Translations under genes and position numbers: made by a program
NCBI GenBank assembly: GCA_945957365.1
Contig: CAMFKI010000010.1
Coordinates: 45,078-109,077 of the forward strand
Direction of reading: 5' to 3'
DNA: 64,000 nt
Source of the DNA: an uncultured Alphaproteobacteria bacterium
Lineage (GTDB): Bacteria > Pseudomonadota > Alphaproteobacteria > Rhizobiales > Aestuariivirgaceae
Shown here: positions 7,830-14,363 of the stretch, piece after piece
Numbering within the stretch: position 1 is the first letter of the stretch
Layout: each line of letters opens with the position of its first letter
The notes under the pieces: model-generated
What the model was told of the DNA's origin: nothing
Databases searched by the model: none
The model's input: only the letters and a program-made list of their open reading frames with translations

Positions 7830-8960
7830 TCACCGGGCCACCGCCCCATACCCCACCGCCGCGCGTTTCTCGTCGTCGGTCAGGAACCCCGCCTTCCCGA
7901 CCCTTGCCCACAGCGCCTCGCGGTCGGCGGAGAGCGCCTCCACCTGGTCGAGGTCATGCGTCAGCCGCAGCGCGCCCGAACACAGGAAGCCGGTCATCGC
8001 CTCCGCCACCCGGCTCGCCATCGGCAGCACGGTCTGGCGCCAGAAGCTGCGGTTCGCCTCCATGAAATTGGCGAAGGTGTTGTCGCCGGGAATGCCGAGC
8101 AGCATCGGCGGCACGCCGAAGGCCAGCGCGATCTCGCGCGCCGCACCGTCCTTCGCCGCGCTGTATTCCATGTCCTTGGGCGAATAGCCCATCTCCTTCC
8201 AGTCGAGGCCGCCCTCCAGCACCATCGGACGCCCGGCGTTGGAGGCGCCCTGGTAGCTGTCCTCGAGTTCGCTCTTCAGCCGCTCGAACTGCTCGGTGGT
8301 GAGGTGCCCCTCCGCCGCGGCATAGACCAGCGCGCCCGACGGCCTCGCGGAATTGTCGAGCATCGCCTTGTTCCAGGCGCCGGCCGCATTGTGCGTGTCG
8401 ATCGCCCGCTGGGCGGCCTCCAGCGGCGACATGCCGTAGAGGTCGTTCAGCGGGTTGAACAGGCGGAGCTGCAGCACGTTCTCGCGCGGCAGCCGCACCG
8501 ATTGTCCGTTGACGGAGTAATCATAGCCTTCCGCCCAGCCGTTGGACGAGGCCACCGCCTTCATCCGGTCGGGCCTGAGCGCGTGGAGCTCGCGCACCGC
8601 GCCGTCGATCTCCACCTTTTCCACATAGGCATTGCCCGCCACCAGCAGGAAGCCATAGACCTGCTCGCCGAATTCCCGCCCCGGCTGGCCGGGGTTGGGC
8701 CGTCGCAAGAGATCGAGCAGCGGATGCGCGGCAAGCTCGTTATCGCCATCGTACAGCAGCCACGGCAGCGACCCCGCAGCCTCCGCGATCATCCGCACCG
8801 CGCGGTATCCGATGGCGTTGGAGGCAAAGCCCTCCTGCGCCAGTGCCGCATAATTCCGCGGCGTCCACTGCGGCCGCCCCGCCTGGTGCAGCGCGATCAG
8901 CGGCGCCGCGGCCGAGCGCTTGGCTTCGGGGGTGAAGAAACGTCTTAGTCTGTCAAACAT
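7830..8960 (-). CDS. GTA portal protein, HK97/SPP1 class (RcGTA g3 homologue)
   Basis: The 376-residue product is the portal protein through which DNA is packaged and released. I set the start at the ATG at 8960 (MFDRLRRFFTPEAKRSAAAP), because the longer reading would translate a palindromic repeat. Typical segments are EGFASNAIGYRAVRMIAEAAGS, the central GMSPLEAAQRAIDTHNAA and VPPMLLGIPGDNTFANFMEA near the C-terminal third. The gene is bounded on both sides by different repeat elements, unlike the other cistrons of the cluster. Confidence 0.94.
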   Translation of the reverse strand: MFDRLRRFFTPEAKRSAAAPLIALHQAGRPQWTPRNYAALAQEGFASNAIGYRAVRMIAEAAGSLPWLLYDGDNELAAHPLLDLLRRPNPGQPGREFGEQVYGFLLVAGNAYVEKVEIDGAVRELHALRPDRMKAVASSNGWAEGYDYSVNGQSVRLPRENVLQLRLFNPLNDLYGMSPLEAAQRAIDTHNAAGAWNKAMLDNSARPSGALVYAAAEGHLTTEQFERLKSELEDSYQGASNAGRPMVLEGGLDWKEMGYSPKDMEYSAAKDGAAREIALAFGVPPMLLGIPGDNTFANFMEANRSFWRQTVLPMASRVAEAMTGFLCSGALRLTHDLDQVEALSADREALWARVGKAGFLTDDEKRAAVGYGAVAR

Positions 8961-8981
8961 ACCAACCTCATCCGTAACGAT

Positions 8982-9091
8982 TCCCCTCCCCCTTGTGGGG
9001 AGGGGTAGGGGTGGGGGTCGTGCAGCGCGACGGGTGTCTCTAAGCTCAACCATCACCCCCACCCCCGCCCCTCCCCACAAGGGGGAGGGGA
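8982..9091 (-). repeat. Family B palindromic repeat, copy 1
   Basis: Two arms of 37 bases (8982-9018 and 9055-9091) are inverted copies of each other with two mismatches by eye, separated by 36 bases. Each arm itself contains a short hairpin built from CTCCCC and GGGGAG around TTGT or ACAA. A second copy of the same design lies at 30678-30791. It fills the gap between the terminase stop (9096) and the portal start (8960). Confidence 0.85.
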
Positions 9092-9095
9092 GCTT

Positions 9096-10421
9096 TCACA
9101 CCACCCGCACCCGCGGCTCCGCCCGGCGCCGCAGCATCAGGTCACTCACCGCCCAGACCAGCGCATCCATCCGGTCGGGGCTCTTCGTCCCCTCCCCCAG
9201 CGCACTGCACATCTCGTCCTCCAGCTCGGGGAAGGCCCCCACGTGCCGCACCCGTCCCTGCTCGTACAGGGCCGCCACCGGTTCGGCGCGTGCATGTTTC
9301 CCGCGCGTCGCGTGCACGGCGCGGAACGACAGGCTGCCGTCCACCTCGCGCATCACCGCTTCGACCATGGCGCCGCCCTGGTTCACCTCCGCCACCACGC
9401 GGCTGGCCTTGCGCTCGTGATACAACGCGACCGCCCGCTCGGCCCACTGGATGGGCTTGGCGCGCTCCAGCGAATGATCGTCGAGCACATAGGCCACGCC
9501 ATCGATGCCCAGCCCCACGCAGACGATCCCGCAGGCATTGGCCTTTTTCCCGTGGCTCGCCGGCGGGTCCACCGCCACCACCACGCGCTTCAGCTCCGGC
9601 GCTGCCTTCACGCGGCCGCCCTCGATGAGGGCGCGGCGGAACAGCGCATCGGGGTCGTCATCGATCAGCTCTCCGTTCAGTTCCTGGCGGCCGAGCCTTG
9701 TCCCGCCGTAGCGCTCGGTCACGTCGGCGATGAAGCTCTTCGCCAGGTTCGTCGCATTGTCGAAGGTCGCCGTGCGCGTCACCGCCGTGGCGGGGTCGCC
9801 CAGCAGGCGTTTGACCAGGGCCACCGCGCGCGGCGTCGTGGTGATCACCGCGCGCGGGGCTTCGCCCAGCCGCAGCGCGAAGGCAAGCATGTCCCACACC
9901 TGTTCGGCCAGCCGCCACTTGGCGAGCTCGTCGCACCAGGCCGCATCGAATTGCGGACCGCGCAGGCTCTCCGGCTCATCCGCCGAGAACAGCTGTGCGA
10001 TTGCGCCATTGGGCCACGTGACCAGCCGCTTCGACGGCTCATAGAGGGGCCGCTCCGCGTCCATGTGGATCGAGAGCAGCCCGGACTTCCCCTCGATCAT
10101 CACGCTGCGCGCCTGATCGAGGGTCGGCCCGACGATGGCGATGCGCCGTGCCTGCGCGACGCCATTCGCCCAGTCCCCCAGCGCCTGCGCCTTCACCCAT
10201 TCGGCCCCGGCGCGGGTCTTGCCCGCGCCGCGCCCGCCCAGGATCAGCCAGCTGCGCCATTCCCTGTCGTCAGGTGGCAGCTGCTTTCCCAGCCGCCCCC
10301 ACATCCGCCAGTCGCGGTTGATCCCCCGTGTCTCCTCGCGCGTCAGCCGCTTCTGTATCCAGGCGAGATCGCTCGGCGAGAAGTTCCCGCTGCAATCCCG
10401 CAAGCTTGTCCGCAAGCGCAT
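9096..10421 (-). CDS. GTA large terminase subunit, TerL (RcGTA g2 homologue)
   Basis: The packaging motor ATPase-nuclease. The Walker A motif is in LILGGRGAGKTRAGAEW; the C-terminal nuclease half includes VVVAVDPPASHGKKANACGI and VAEVNQGGAMVEAVMREVD. The open frame extends to 10499, but this would overlap the small terminase by 230 bases. I prefer the ATG at 10421 (MRLRTSLRDCSGNFSPSDLA), giving 441 residues; a GTG at 10424 is equally possible. Even so, its start lies about 150 bases inside the small terminase gene, in another frame. The start is uncertain, the function is not. Confidence 0.93.
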   Translation of the reverse strand: MRLRTSLRDCSGNFSPSDLAWIQKRLTREETRGINRDWRMWGRLGKQLPPDDREWRSWLILGGRGAGKTRAGAEWVKAQALGDWANGVAQARRIAIVGPTLDQARSVMIEGKSGLLSIHMDAERPLYEPSKRLVTWPNGAIAQLFSADEPESLRGPQFDAAWCDELAKWRLAEQVWDMLAFALRLGEAPRAVITTTPRAVALVKRLLGDPATAVTRTATFDNATNLAKSFIADVTERYGGTRLGRQELNGELIDDDPDALFRRALIEGGRVKAAPELKRVVVAVDPPASHGKKANACGIVCVGLGIDGVAYVLDDHSLERAKPIQWAERAVALYHERKASRVVAEVNQGGAMVEAVMREVDGSLSFRAVHATRGKHARAEPVAALYEQGRVRHVGAFPELEDEMCSALGEGTKSPDRMDALVWAVSDLMLRRRAEPRVRVV

Positions 10422-10854
10422 CACGCTCGGCGTCATCAAAGCGCTTGTCGTGCTTGCGCCGGGCGATGCGCCGTGCGCGTTCCTTGCGTTCGAGCTCAAG
10501 AACCTTCTCCAGCGTTCTGACCAGCGTGTTCATGGCGCGGATGTCGCGTTCGCTCGTCGCCGCACTGGCCTCCGCCGACAGCGTGCCGATCTGCGCCTCG
10601 AATTCGGTGAGCCGCTGCTGCAGCAGCGCCTTGAAGCGCGCCAGCGTCGCCCGCGTGCCCTGGGCCCGCGCCGCCCAGGGCTTGGCGTAGCCGCGCAGCT
10701 TCCAGCCCTCGTTGCGGGCGCGCACCACCAGCGCCTGCCGCGTGATCCCCGCCTCGGCGGCGATCGCCGCCAGCGCCTCGAGCCCATGTTCGTATCGTTC
10801 CTTCGCCCGCGCCCAAACGGCAGCGGGCGCCGGTTCATCACCGTCGCTGCTCAT
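10270..10854 (-). CDS. GTA small terminase-like protein, TerS (RcGTA g1 homologue)
   Basis: A protein of about 194 residues at the head of the GTA cluster. The N-terminal part (YEHGLEALAAIAAEAGITRQ, then ALVVRARNEGWKLRG) forms a helix-turn-helix as in small terminases. A long charged helical part follows (LERKERARRIARRKHDKR), typical of coiled-coil oligomerisation. The ATG at 10854 is chosen because GGGTGA lies four bases upstream and a strong promoter sits just ahead; ATG 10866 is the alternative and would leave almost no leader. Its 3-prime end overlaps TerL out of frame. Confidence 0.82.
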   Translation of the reverse strand: MSSDGDEPAPAAVWARAKERYEHGLEALAAIAAEAGITRQALVVRARNEGWKLRGYAKPWAARAQGTRATLARFKALLQQRLTEFEAQIGTLSAEASAATSERDIRAMNTLVRTLEKVLELERKERARRIARRKHDKRFDDAERDALADKLAGLQRELLAERSRLDTEAADARGDTGDQPRLADVGAAGKAAAT

Positions 10855-10882
10855 CTCGTCACCCATTTGTGGAGTATGCGCC

Positions 10883-10911
10883 TTTATACCCGAACGAGCG
10901 CGCGCTGTCAA
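10883..10911 (-). promoter_or_regulatory. Near-consensus sigma70 promoter of the GTA cluster
   Basis: On the minus strand a perfect TTGACA (10911-10906) is followed after exactly 17 bases by TATAAA (10888-10883). Transcription would begin near 10876 and enter the small terminase gene. No other promoter this good was seen inside the GTA cluster, whose cistrons are mostly overlapping. Confidence 0.65.
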
Positions 10912-10981
10912 GGACTAAATTCGCGTCTGAGGAATTTTCTTTTGTCCTTGAACCGCCACCGTCCCCGGCTATTCCTCGCTG

Positions 10982-11875
10982 ATGGACATCCGCCAGCTTC
11001 AGTACCTCGCAGCCCTCGCGCGTGAAAAGCACTTCACCCGCGCCGCCCAGGCCTGCCACGTCACGCAGCCCACGCTGTCGGGCCGCATCCGCCAGCTGGA
11101 GCAGGAGCTGGGCGTTCCCATCGTCGAGCGCGGCCAGCGCTATATCGGGCTCACCCCCGAGGGCGAGCGCGTGCTGAAATGGGCGCACCTCATTCTCGAC
11201 AACTGGCAGTCGCTCACCCAGGAGCTCGGCACCATCCGCTCGAAGAAGGGCGAACTCGTGGGCCGGCTGGTGCTCGGCGTCATTCCCTCGGCCCTTCCCA
11301 AGGTCTCGCTCCTCACCCGCGCCATGGAGCGCGAGCATCCCCGCGTCGAGTTCACCGTGCTCTCCCAGTCCTCCGTGGAGATTCTCCGGAACCTGCACGA
11401 GCACGCCATCGACGTCGGCATCACCTACCTCGACAACGAGCCGGTCGAGGGCCTCATGCAGCACCCGCTCTATGACGAGCACTACAGCCTCTTCGTCGGC
11501 GAGAATTCTCCGTATGCGGAGAAATCCTCCGTCACCTGGACCGAGGCCGCGCAGGAGCCCCTGTGCCTGCTCACCCCCAACATGCAGAACCGCCGCATCA
11601 TCGACCGCGCCTTCGCGGTGGCCAACGTCCACCCCTCGCCGCGGCTCGAGACCAACTCGATCATGAACCTGCTCGCCTCGGTCAAGTCGATGGGACTCTC
11701 CTCGATCATGCCGGATTACTTCATCGACGTGCTCGGCCGGATCCAGGGGGTGCGGGCCGTCCCCCTCACCGAGCCCCGCCTCGTCCACCAGGTCGGCCTC
11801 GTCGGCCTGCCGCGCGAACCGCTCTCCCCGCTGGTCGCTGGCCTCTTCGCCGCGGCCCGCACGCTCAAGGCTTGA
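10982..11875 (+). CDS. LysR-family regulator upstream of the fds operon (FdsR/OxyR-like)
   Basis: A 297-residue LysR-type regulator. The N-terminal winged helix-turn-helix reads MDIRQLQYLAALAREKHFTR and AAQACHVTQPTLSGRIRQLE. The C-terminal part is a substrate-binding-like effector domain (about residues 90-295). It lies upstream of and co-directional with the formate dehydrogenase genes; a LysR regulator (FdsR) occupies this place in Cupriavidus and in many alphaproteobacteria, so control of fds genes is the natural inference. The effector domain also resembles the OxyR group. It is transcribed divergently from the GTA cluster, sharing a 127-base region. Confidence 0.88.
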   Translation: MDIRQLQYLAALAREKHFTRAAQACHVTQPTLSGRIRQLEQELGVPIVERGQRYIGLTPEGERVLKWAHLILDNWQSLTQELGTIRSKKGELVGRLVLGVIPSALPKVSLLTRAMEREHPRVEFTVLSQSSVEILRNLHEHAIDVGITYLDNEPVEGLMQHPLYDEHYSLFVGENSPYAEKSSVTWTEAAQEPLCLLTPNMQNRRIIDRAFAVANVHPSPRLETNSIMNLLASVKSMGLSSIMPDYFIDVLGRIQGVRAVPLTEPRLVHQVGLVGLPREPLSPLVAGLFAAARTLKA

Positions 11876-11935
11876 TCAGGGTCAAGGACGGGATTCGGCC
11901 GCCCGGCCAAGGTGCACGCTATAGGAGCACCGATC

Positions 11936-12148
11936 ATGAAAACCTCCCCCGATGGCACCCACGCCCACTGCGCAACCCATAATTGCTATGTTTCCCTGAA
12001 CCAGACCGAGGGCCACTGCCGCGACGATCACCGCTGCGGCGACGAGGCCTGCCCGCTCGAAAAGGAACTGGGCCGCCCCCGCTTCGGCCGCGCGCTGGAC
12101 ATGATGGCCGCCGGGATCACCCAGGTGGTGGGCAAGATCGCTGGTTAA
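11936..12148 (+). CDS. Small Cys/His-rich protein, function unknown
   Basis: A 70-residue protein not recognised from any family. The ATG at 11936 has an AGGAG eight bases upstream. The N-terminal 42 residues contain five Cys (12, 17, 28, 34, 39) and five His (9, 11, 15, 27, 32) plus several Asp/Glu, a composition fitting a metal-binding knuckle. The C-terminal part (RALDMMAAGITQVVGKIAG) looks like an amphipathic or weakly hydrophobic helix. It sits between the LysR gene and fdsG, in the same direction. Its stop codon lies inside a palindromic TTAA-N7-TTAA element. Expression is supported only by the ribosome binding site and the amino-acid pattern. Confidence 0.62.
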   Translation: MKTSPDGTHAHCATHNCYVSLNQTEGHCRDDHRCGDEACPLEKELGRPRFGRALDMMAAGITQVVGKIAG

Positions 12149-12161
12149 CAAGGAGTTAACC
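12143..12161. promoter_or_regulatory. CtrA-type box within a perfect 19-bp inverted repeat
   Basis: GGTTAAC (12143-12149), AAGGA, GTTAACC (12155-12161) form a perfect inverted repeat. It contains TTAA-N7-TTAAC, the full binding consensus of the cell-cycle regulator CtrA in alphaproteobacteria. It overlaps the stop of the small Cys/His-rich gene and lies about 180 bases before fdsG. Confidence 0.5.
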
Positions 12162-12175
12162 TAGGGAAGGAAGCC

Positions 12176-12250
12176 GTCATGCCAGCGAAAGCTGGCACCC
12201 CGCTTCCTTCCGGGGCCCAAAGCGGGGCCCCAGCTTTCGCTGGAGTGACG
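12176..12250 (+). repeat. Family A palindromic repeat, copy 2
   Basis: Arms GTCATGCCAGCGAAAGCTGG (from 12176) and CCCAGCTTTCGCTGGAGTGACG (ending 12250) pair, with inner arms CCCCGCTT and AAGCGGGG. Compared with the other copies, CGG/CCG pairs are replaced by CAG/CTG on both arms, i.e. compensatory changes that keep the hairpin. It lies in the gap before fdsG. Confidence 0.85.
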
Positions 12251-12337
12251 GGCGTCAGATGGCTTAATCAGCCCCGCCTATCACGCCATTGAAGGCGTCA
12301 ATTGGAATTTACACTCTGCATGCGCCATTAAGCGTGC

Positions 12338-12829
12338 ATGTCCCAGAAAACCACCCTGCTCGATCTTTCCCCGCGCGAGGCGACGGCCGCCCGGGAGATC
12401 GCCCTCCGTTACGGCAACCGCCCCGATGCGCTGCTGGAAATCCTCCATGACCTGCAGGAACATCTGGGCTTCGTGCCCGAGGCCGCGCTTCCGGCGCTGG
12501 CCAAGGCGCTGAACCTGTCGCGGGCCGAGGTGCACGGGGTCGTCACCTTCTATCATGACTACCGCCGCGAGCCCGCCGGACGCCACGTGATCAAGGTCTG
12601 CCGGGCCGAGGCCTGCCAGTCCATGGGGGCGAACGAACTCGTCGGCATGATCGAGCGTTATCTCAAGGTGAAGCTGGGCCAGACCACCGCCGATGGCGCG
12701 ATCACGGTCGAGGCCGCCTACTGCCTCGGCAATTGCGCGCTCTCCCCCGCCATGATGGTGGACGAGAAGCTGGTCGGCCGCGTTGATGCGAAGAAGTTCG
12801 AGAAGATCGTCGCGGAGTGCCGCTCATGA
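12338..12829 (+). CDS. fdsG: NAD-dependent formate dehydrogenase gamma subunit, FdsG
   Basis: The 163-residue subunit is NuoE-like and carries a [2Fe-2S] cluster that accepts electrons within the soluble formate dehydrogenase. Cys 88 and 93 (CRAEACQSMGANE) and Cys 129 and 133 (CLGNCALSPA) are the four cluster ligands, all present. No clear ribosome binding site precedes the ATG at 12338, which could mean a very short leader. The stop overlaps the start of fdsB (ATGA). The order G-B-A-C-D equals the characterised fds operons, so the subunit assignment is firm. Confidence 0.95.
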   Translation: MSQKTTLLDLSPREATAAREIALRYGNRPDALLEILHDLQEHLGFVPEAALPALAKALNLSRAEVHGVVTFYHDYRREPAGRHVIKVCRAEACQSMGANELVGMIERYLKVKLGQTTADGAITVEAAYCLGNCALSPAMMVDEKLVGRVDAKKFEKIVAECRS

Positions 12830-14349
12830 GCAAGGTCTATGTCCCGCGCGACTCGGCGGCCCGTTCGGTCGGCGCCGACGAGGTGGCCGAGGCCCTCGCC
12901 AAGGCCGGCCACGAGGTGATCCGCAACGGCTCCCGCGGCCTGCTCTTCCTTGAGCCGCTGGTCGAGGTCGAGACCAAGGACGGCCGCATCGCCTATGGCC
13001 CCGTCACGGTCGAGGACGTGGCCTCGCTGCCGCTCGCCACCGGCGGCGCCCACAAGCTGCGCCTCGGGAACATCGAGGACCACCCCTATCTGAAGAATCA
13101 GGAGCGCCTCACCTTCGCGCGCTGCGGCATCACCGATCCGGTTTCGGTCGCGGATTACGTGCAGCACGGCGGCTTCGAGGGCCTGAAGAAGGCGCTCGGC
13201 CTTGCCGGCTCGGCCATCGTCGCCGAAGTCACCGAGTCGGGCCTCCGCGGCCGCGGCGGTGCGGGCTTCCCCACCGGCATCAAGTGGAAGACGGTGCACG
13301 ACGCTTCGGCCGACCAGAAGTACGTGTGCTGCAACGCCGACGAGGGCGATAGCGGCACCTTCGCCGACCGCATGGTCATGGAGGGCGACCCCCTCATGCT
13401 CATCGAGGGCATGACGATTGCCGGCGTCGCCGTGGGCGCCACCAAGGGCTACGTCTACATCCGCTCGGAATACCCCGATGCCATCGCCACCATGAAGGAG
13501 GCGATCGCCAATGCGGTCGCCGCCAAGTGGCTGGGTGCGAATATTCAGGGTACGGACAAGTCCTTCCACCTCGAGGTGCGCCGCGGTGCGGGCGCCTATA
13601 TCTGCGGTGAAGAGACCGCGATGCTCGAATCGCTCGAGGGCAAGCGCGGCACGGTGCGCCCCAAGCCGCCGATCCCCGCACTCGAAGGCCTGTTCGGCAA
13701 GCCCACCGTCATCAACAACGTGCTGAGCTTCGCCGCCGTGCCCTTCATTCTCGCCAAGGGCGGGGCCGCCTACAAGAATTACGGCATGGGCCGCTCGCGC
13801 GGCACGCTGCCCTTCCAGCTCGCCGGCAACATCAGGCAGGGCGGCCTGGTCGAGAAGGCCTTCGGTGTCACCCTGCGTGAACTGGTCGAAGGCTTCGGCG
13901 GCGGCACCTTCACCGGCAAGCCCATCCGCGCCATCCAGGTCGGCGGCCCGCTCGGCGCTTACGTTCCGGCCTCGCAGCTCGACATGCCGATGGACTACGA
14001 GACCTTCGCCGCCGCCCAGGCCATGGTCGGCCATGGCGGCATCGTGGTGTTCGACGAGTCGGTCGACATGGCGGCGCAGGCTCGCTTCGCCATGGAGTTC
14101 TGCGCCATCGAGTCCTGCGGCAAGTGCACGCCCTGCCGCATCGGCTCGACCCGCGGCGTCGAGGTGATCGACAAGATCGTCGCCGGCGAGGACCGCGATG
14201 CGAACCTCGACCTGCTGGCCGACCTCTGCCAGACCATGACCGACGGCTCGCTCTGCGCCATGGGCGGCCTCACCCCCATGCCGGTGCTGAGCGCCATCAA
14301 GCATTTCCCCGAAGATTTCGACAAGCCCGCCAAGATGGCGGCTGAGTAA
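12826..14349 (+). CDS. fdsB: NAD-dependent formate dehydrogenase beta subunit, FdsB
   Basis: The 507-residue flavoprotein subunit passes electrons to NAD+. The N-terminal 130 residues form a small additional domain before the NuoF-like part. The FMN/NADH-binding glycine-rich loop GLRGRGGAGFPTGIKWK is at residues 139-155. The [4Fe-4S] ligands are Cys 431, 434 and 437 (SCGKCTPCRIG) with Cys 477. The start used is ATG 12826, which overlaps the fdsG stop; an upstream in-frame Met would overlap more of fdsG. A short gap with AAGGAG leads to fdsA. Confidence 0.95.
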   Translation: MSKVYVPRDSAARSVGADEVAEALAKAGHEVIRNGSRGLLFLEPLVEVETKDGRIAYGPVTVEDVASLPLATGGAHKLRLGNIEDHPYLKNQERLTFARCGITDPVSVADYVQHGGFEGLKKALGLAGSAIVAEVTESGLRGRGGAGFPTGIKWKTVHDASADQKYVCCNADEGDSGTFADRMVMEGDPLMLIEGMTIAGVAVGATKGYVYIRSEYPDAIATMKEAIANAVAAKWLGANIQGTDKSFHLEVRRGAGAYICGEETAMLESLEGKRGTVRPKPPIPALEGLFGKPTVINNVLSFAAVPFILAKGGAAYKNYGMGRSRGTLPFQLAGNIRQGGLVEKAFGVTLRELVEGFGGGTFTGKPIRAIQVGGPLGAYVPASQLDMPMDYETFAAAQAMVGHGGIVVFDESVDMAAQARFAMEFCAIESCGKCTPCRIGSTRGVEVIDKIVAGEDRDANLDLLADLCQTMTDGSLCAMGGLTPMPVLSAIKHFPEDFDKPAKMAAE

Positions 14350-14363
14350 GGAGCCAGACCCAG

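Noticed and set aside
1..10911. Active prophage
   Set aside because: No integrase, repressor, replication, lysis or attachment sites; gene order is that of a GTA.
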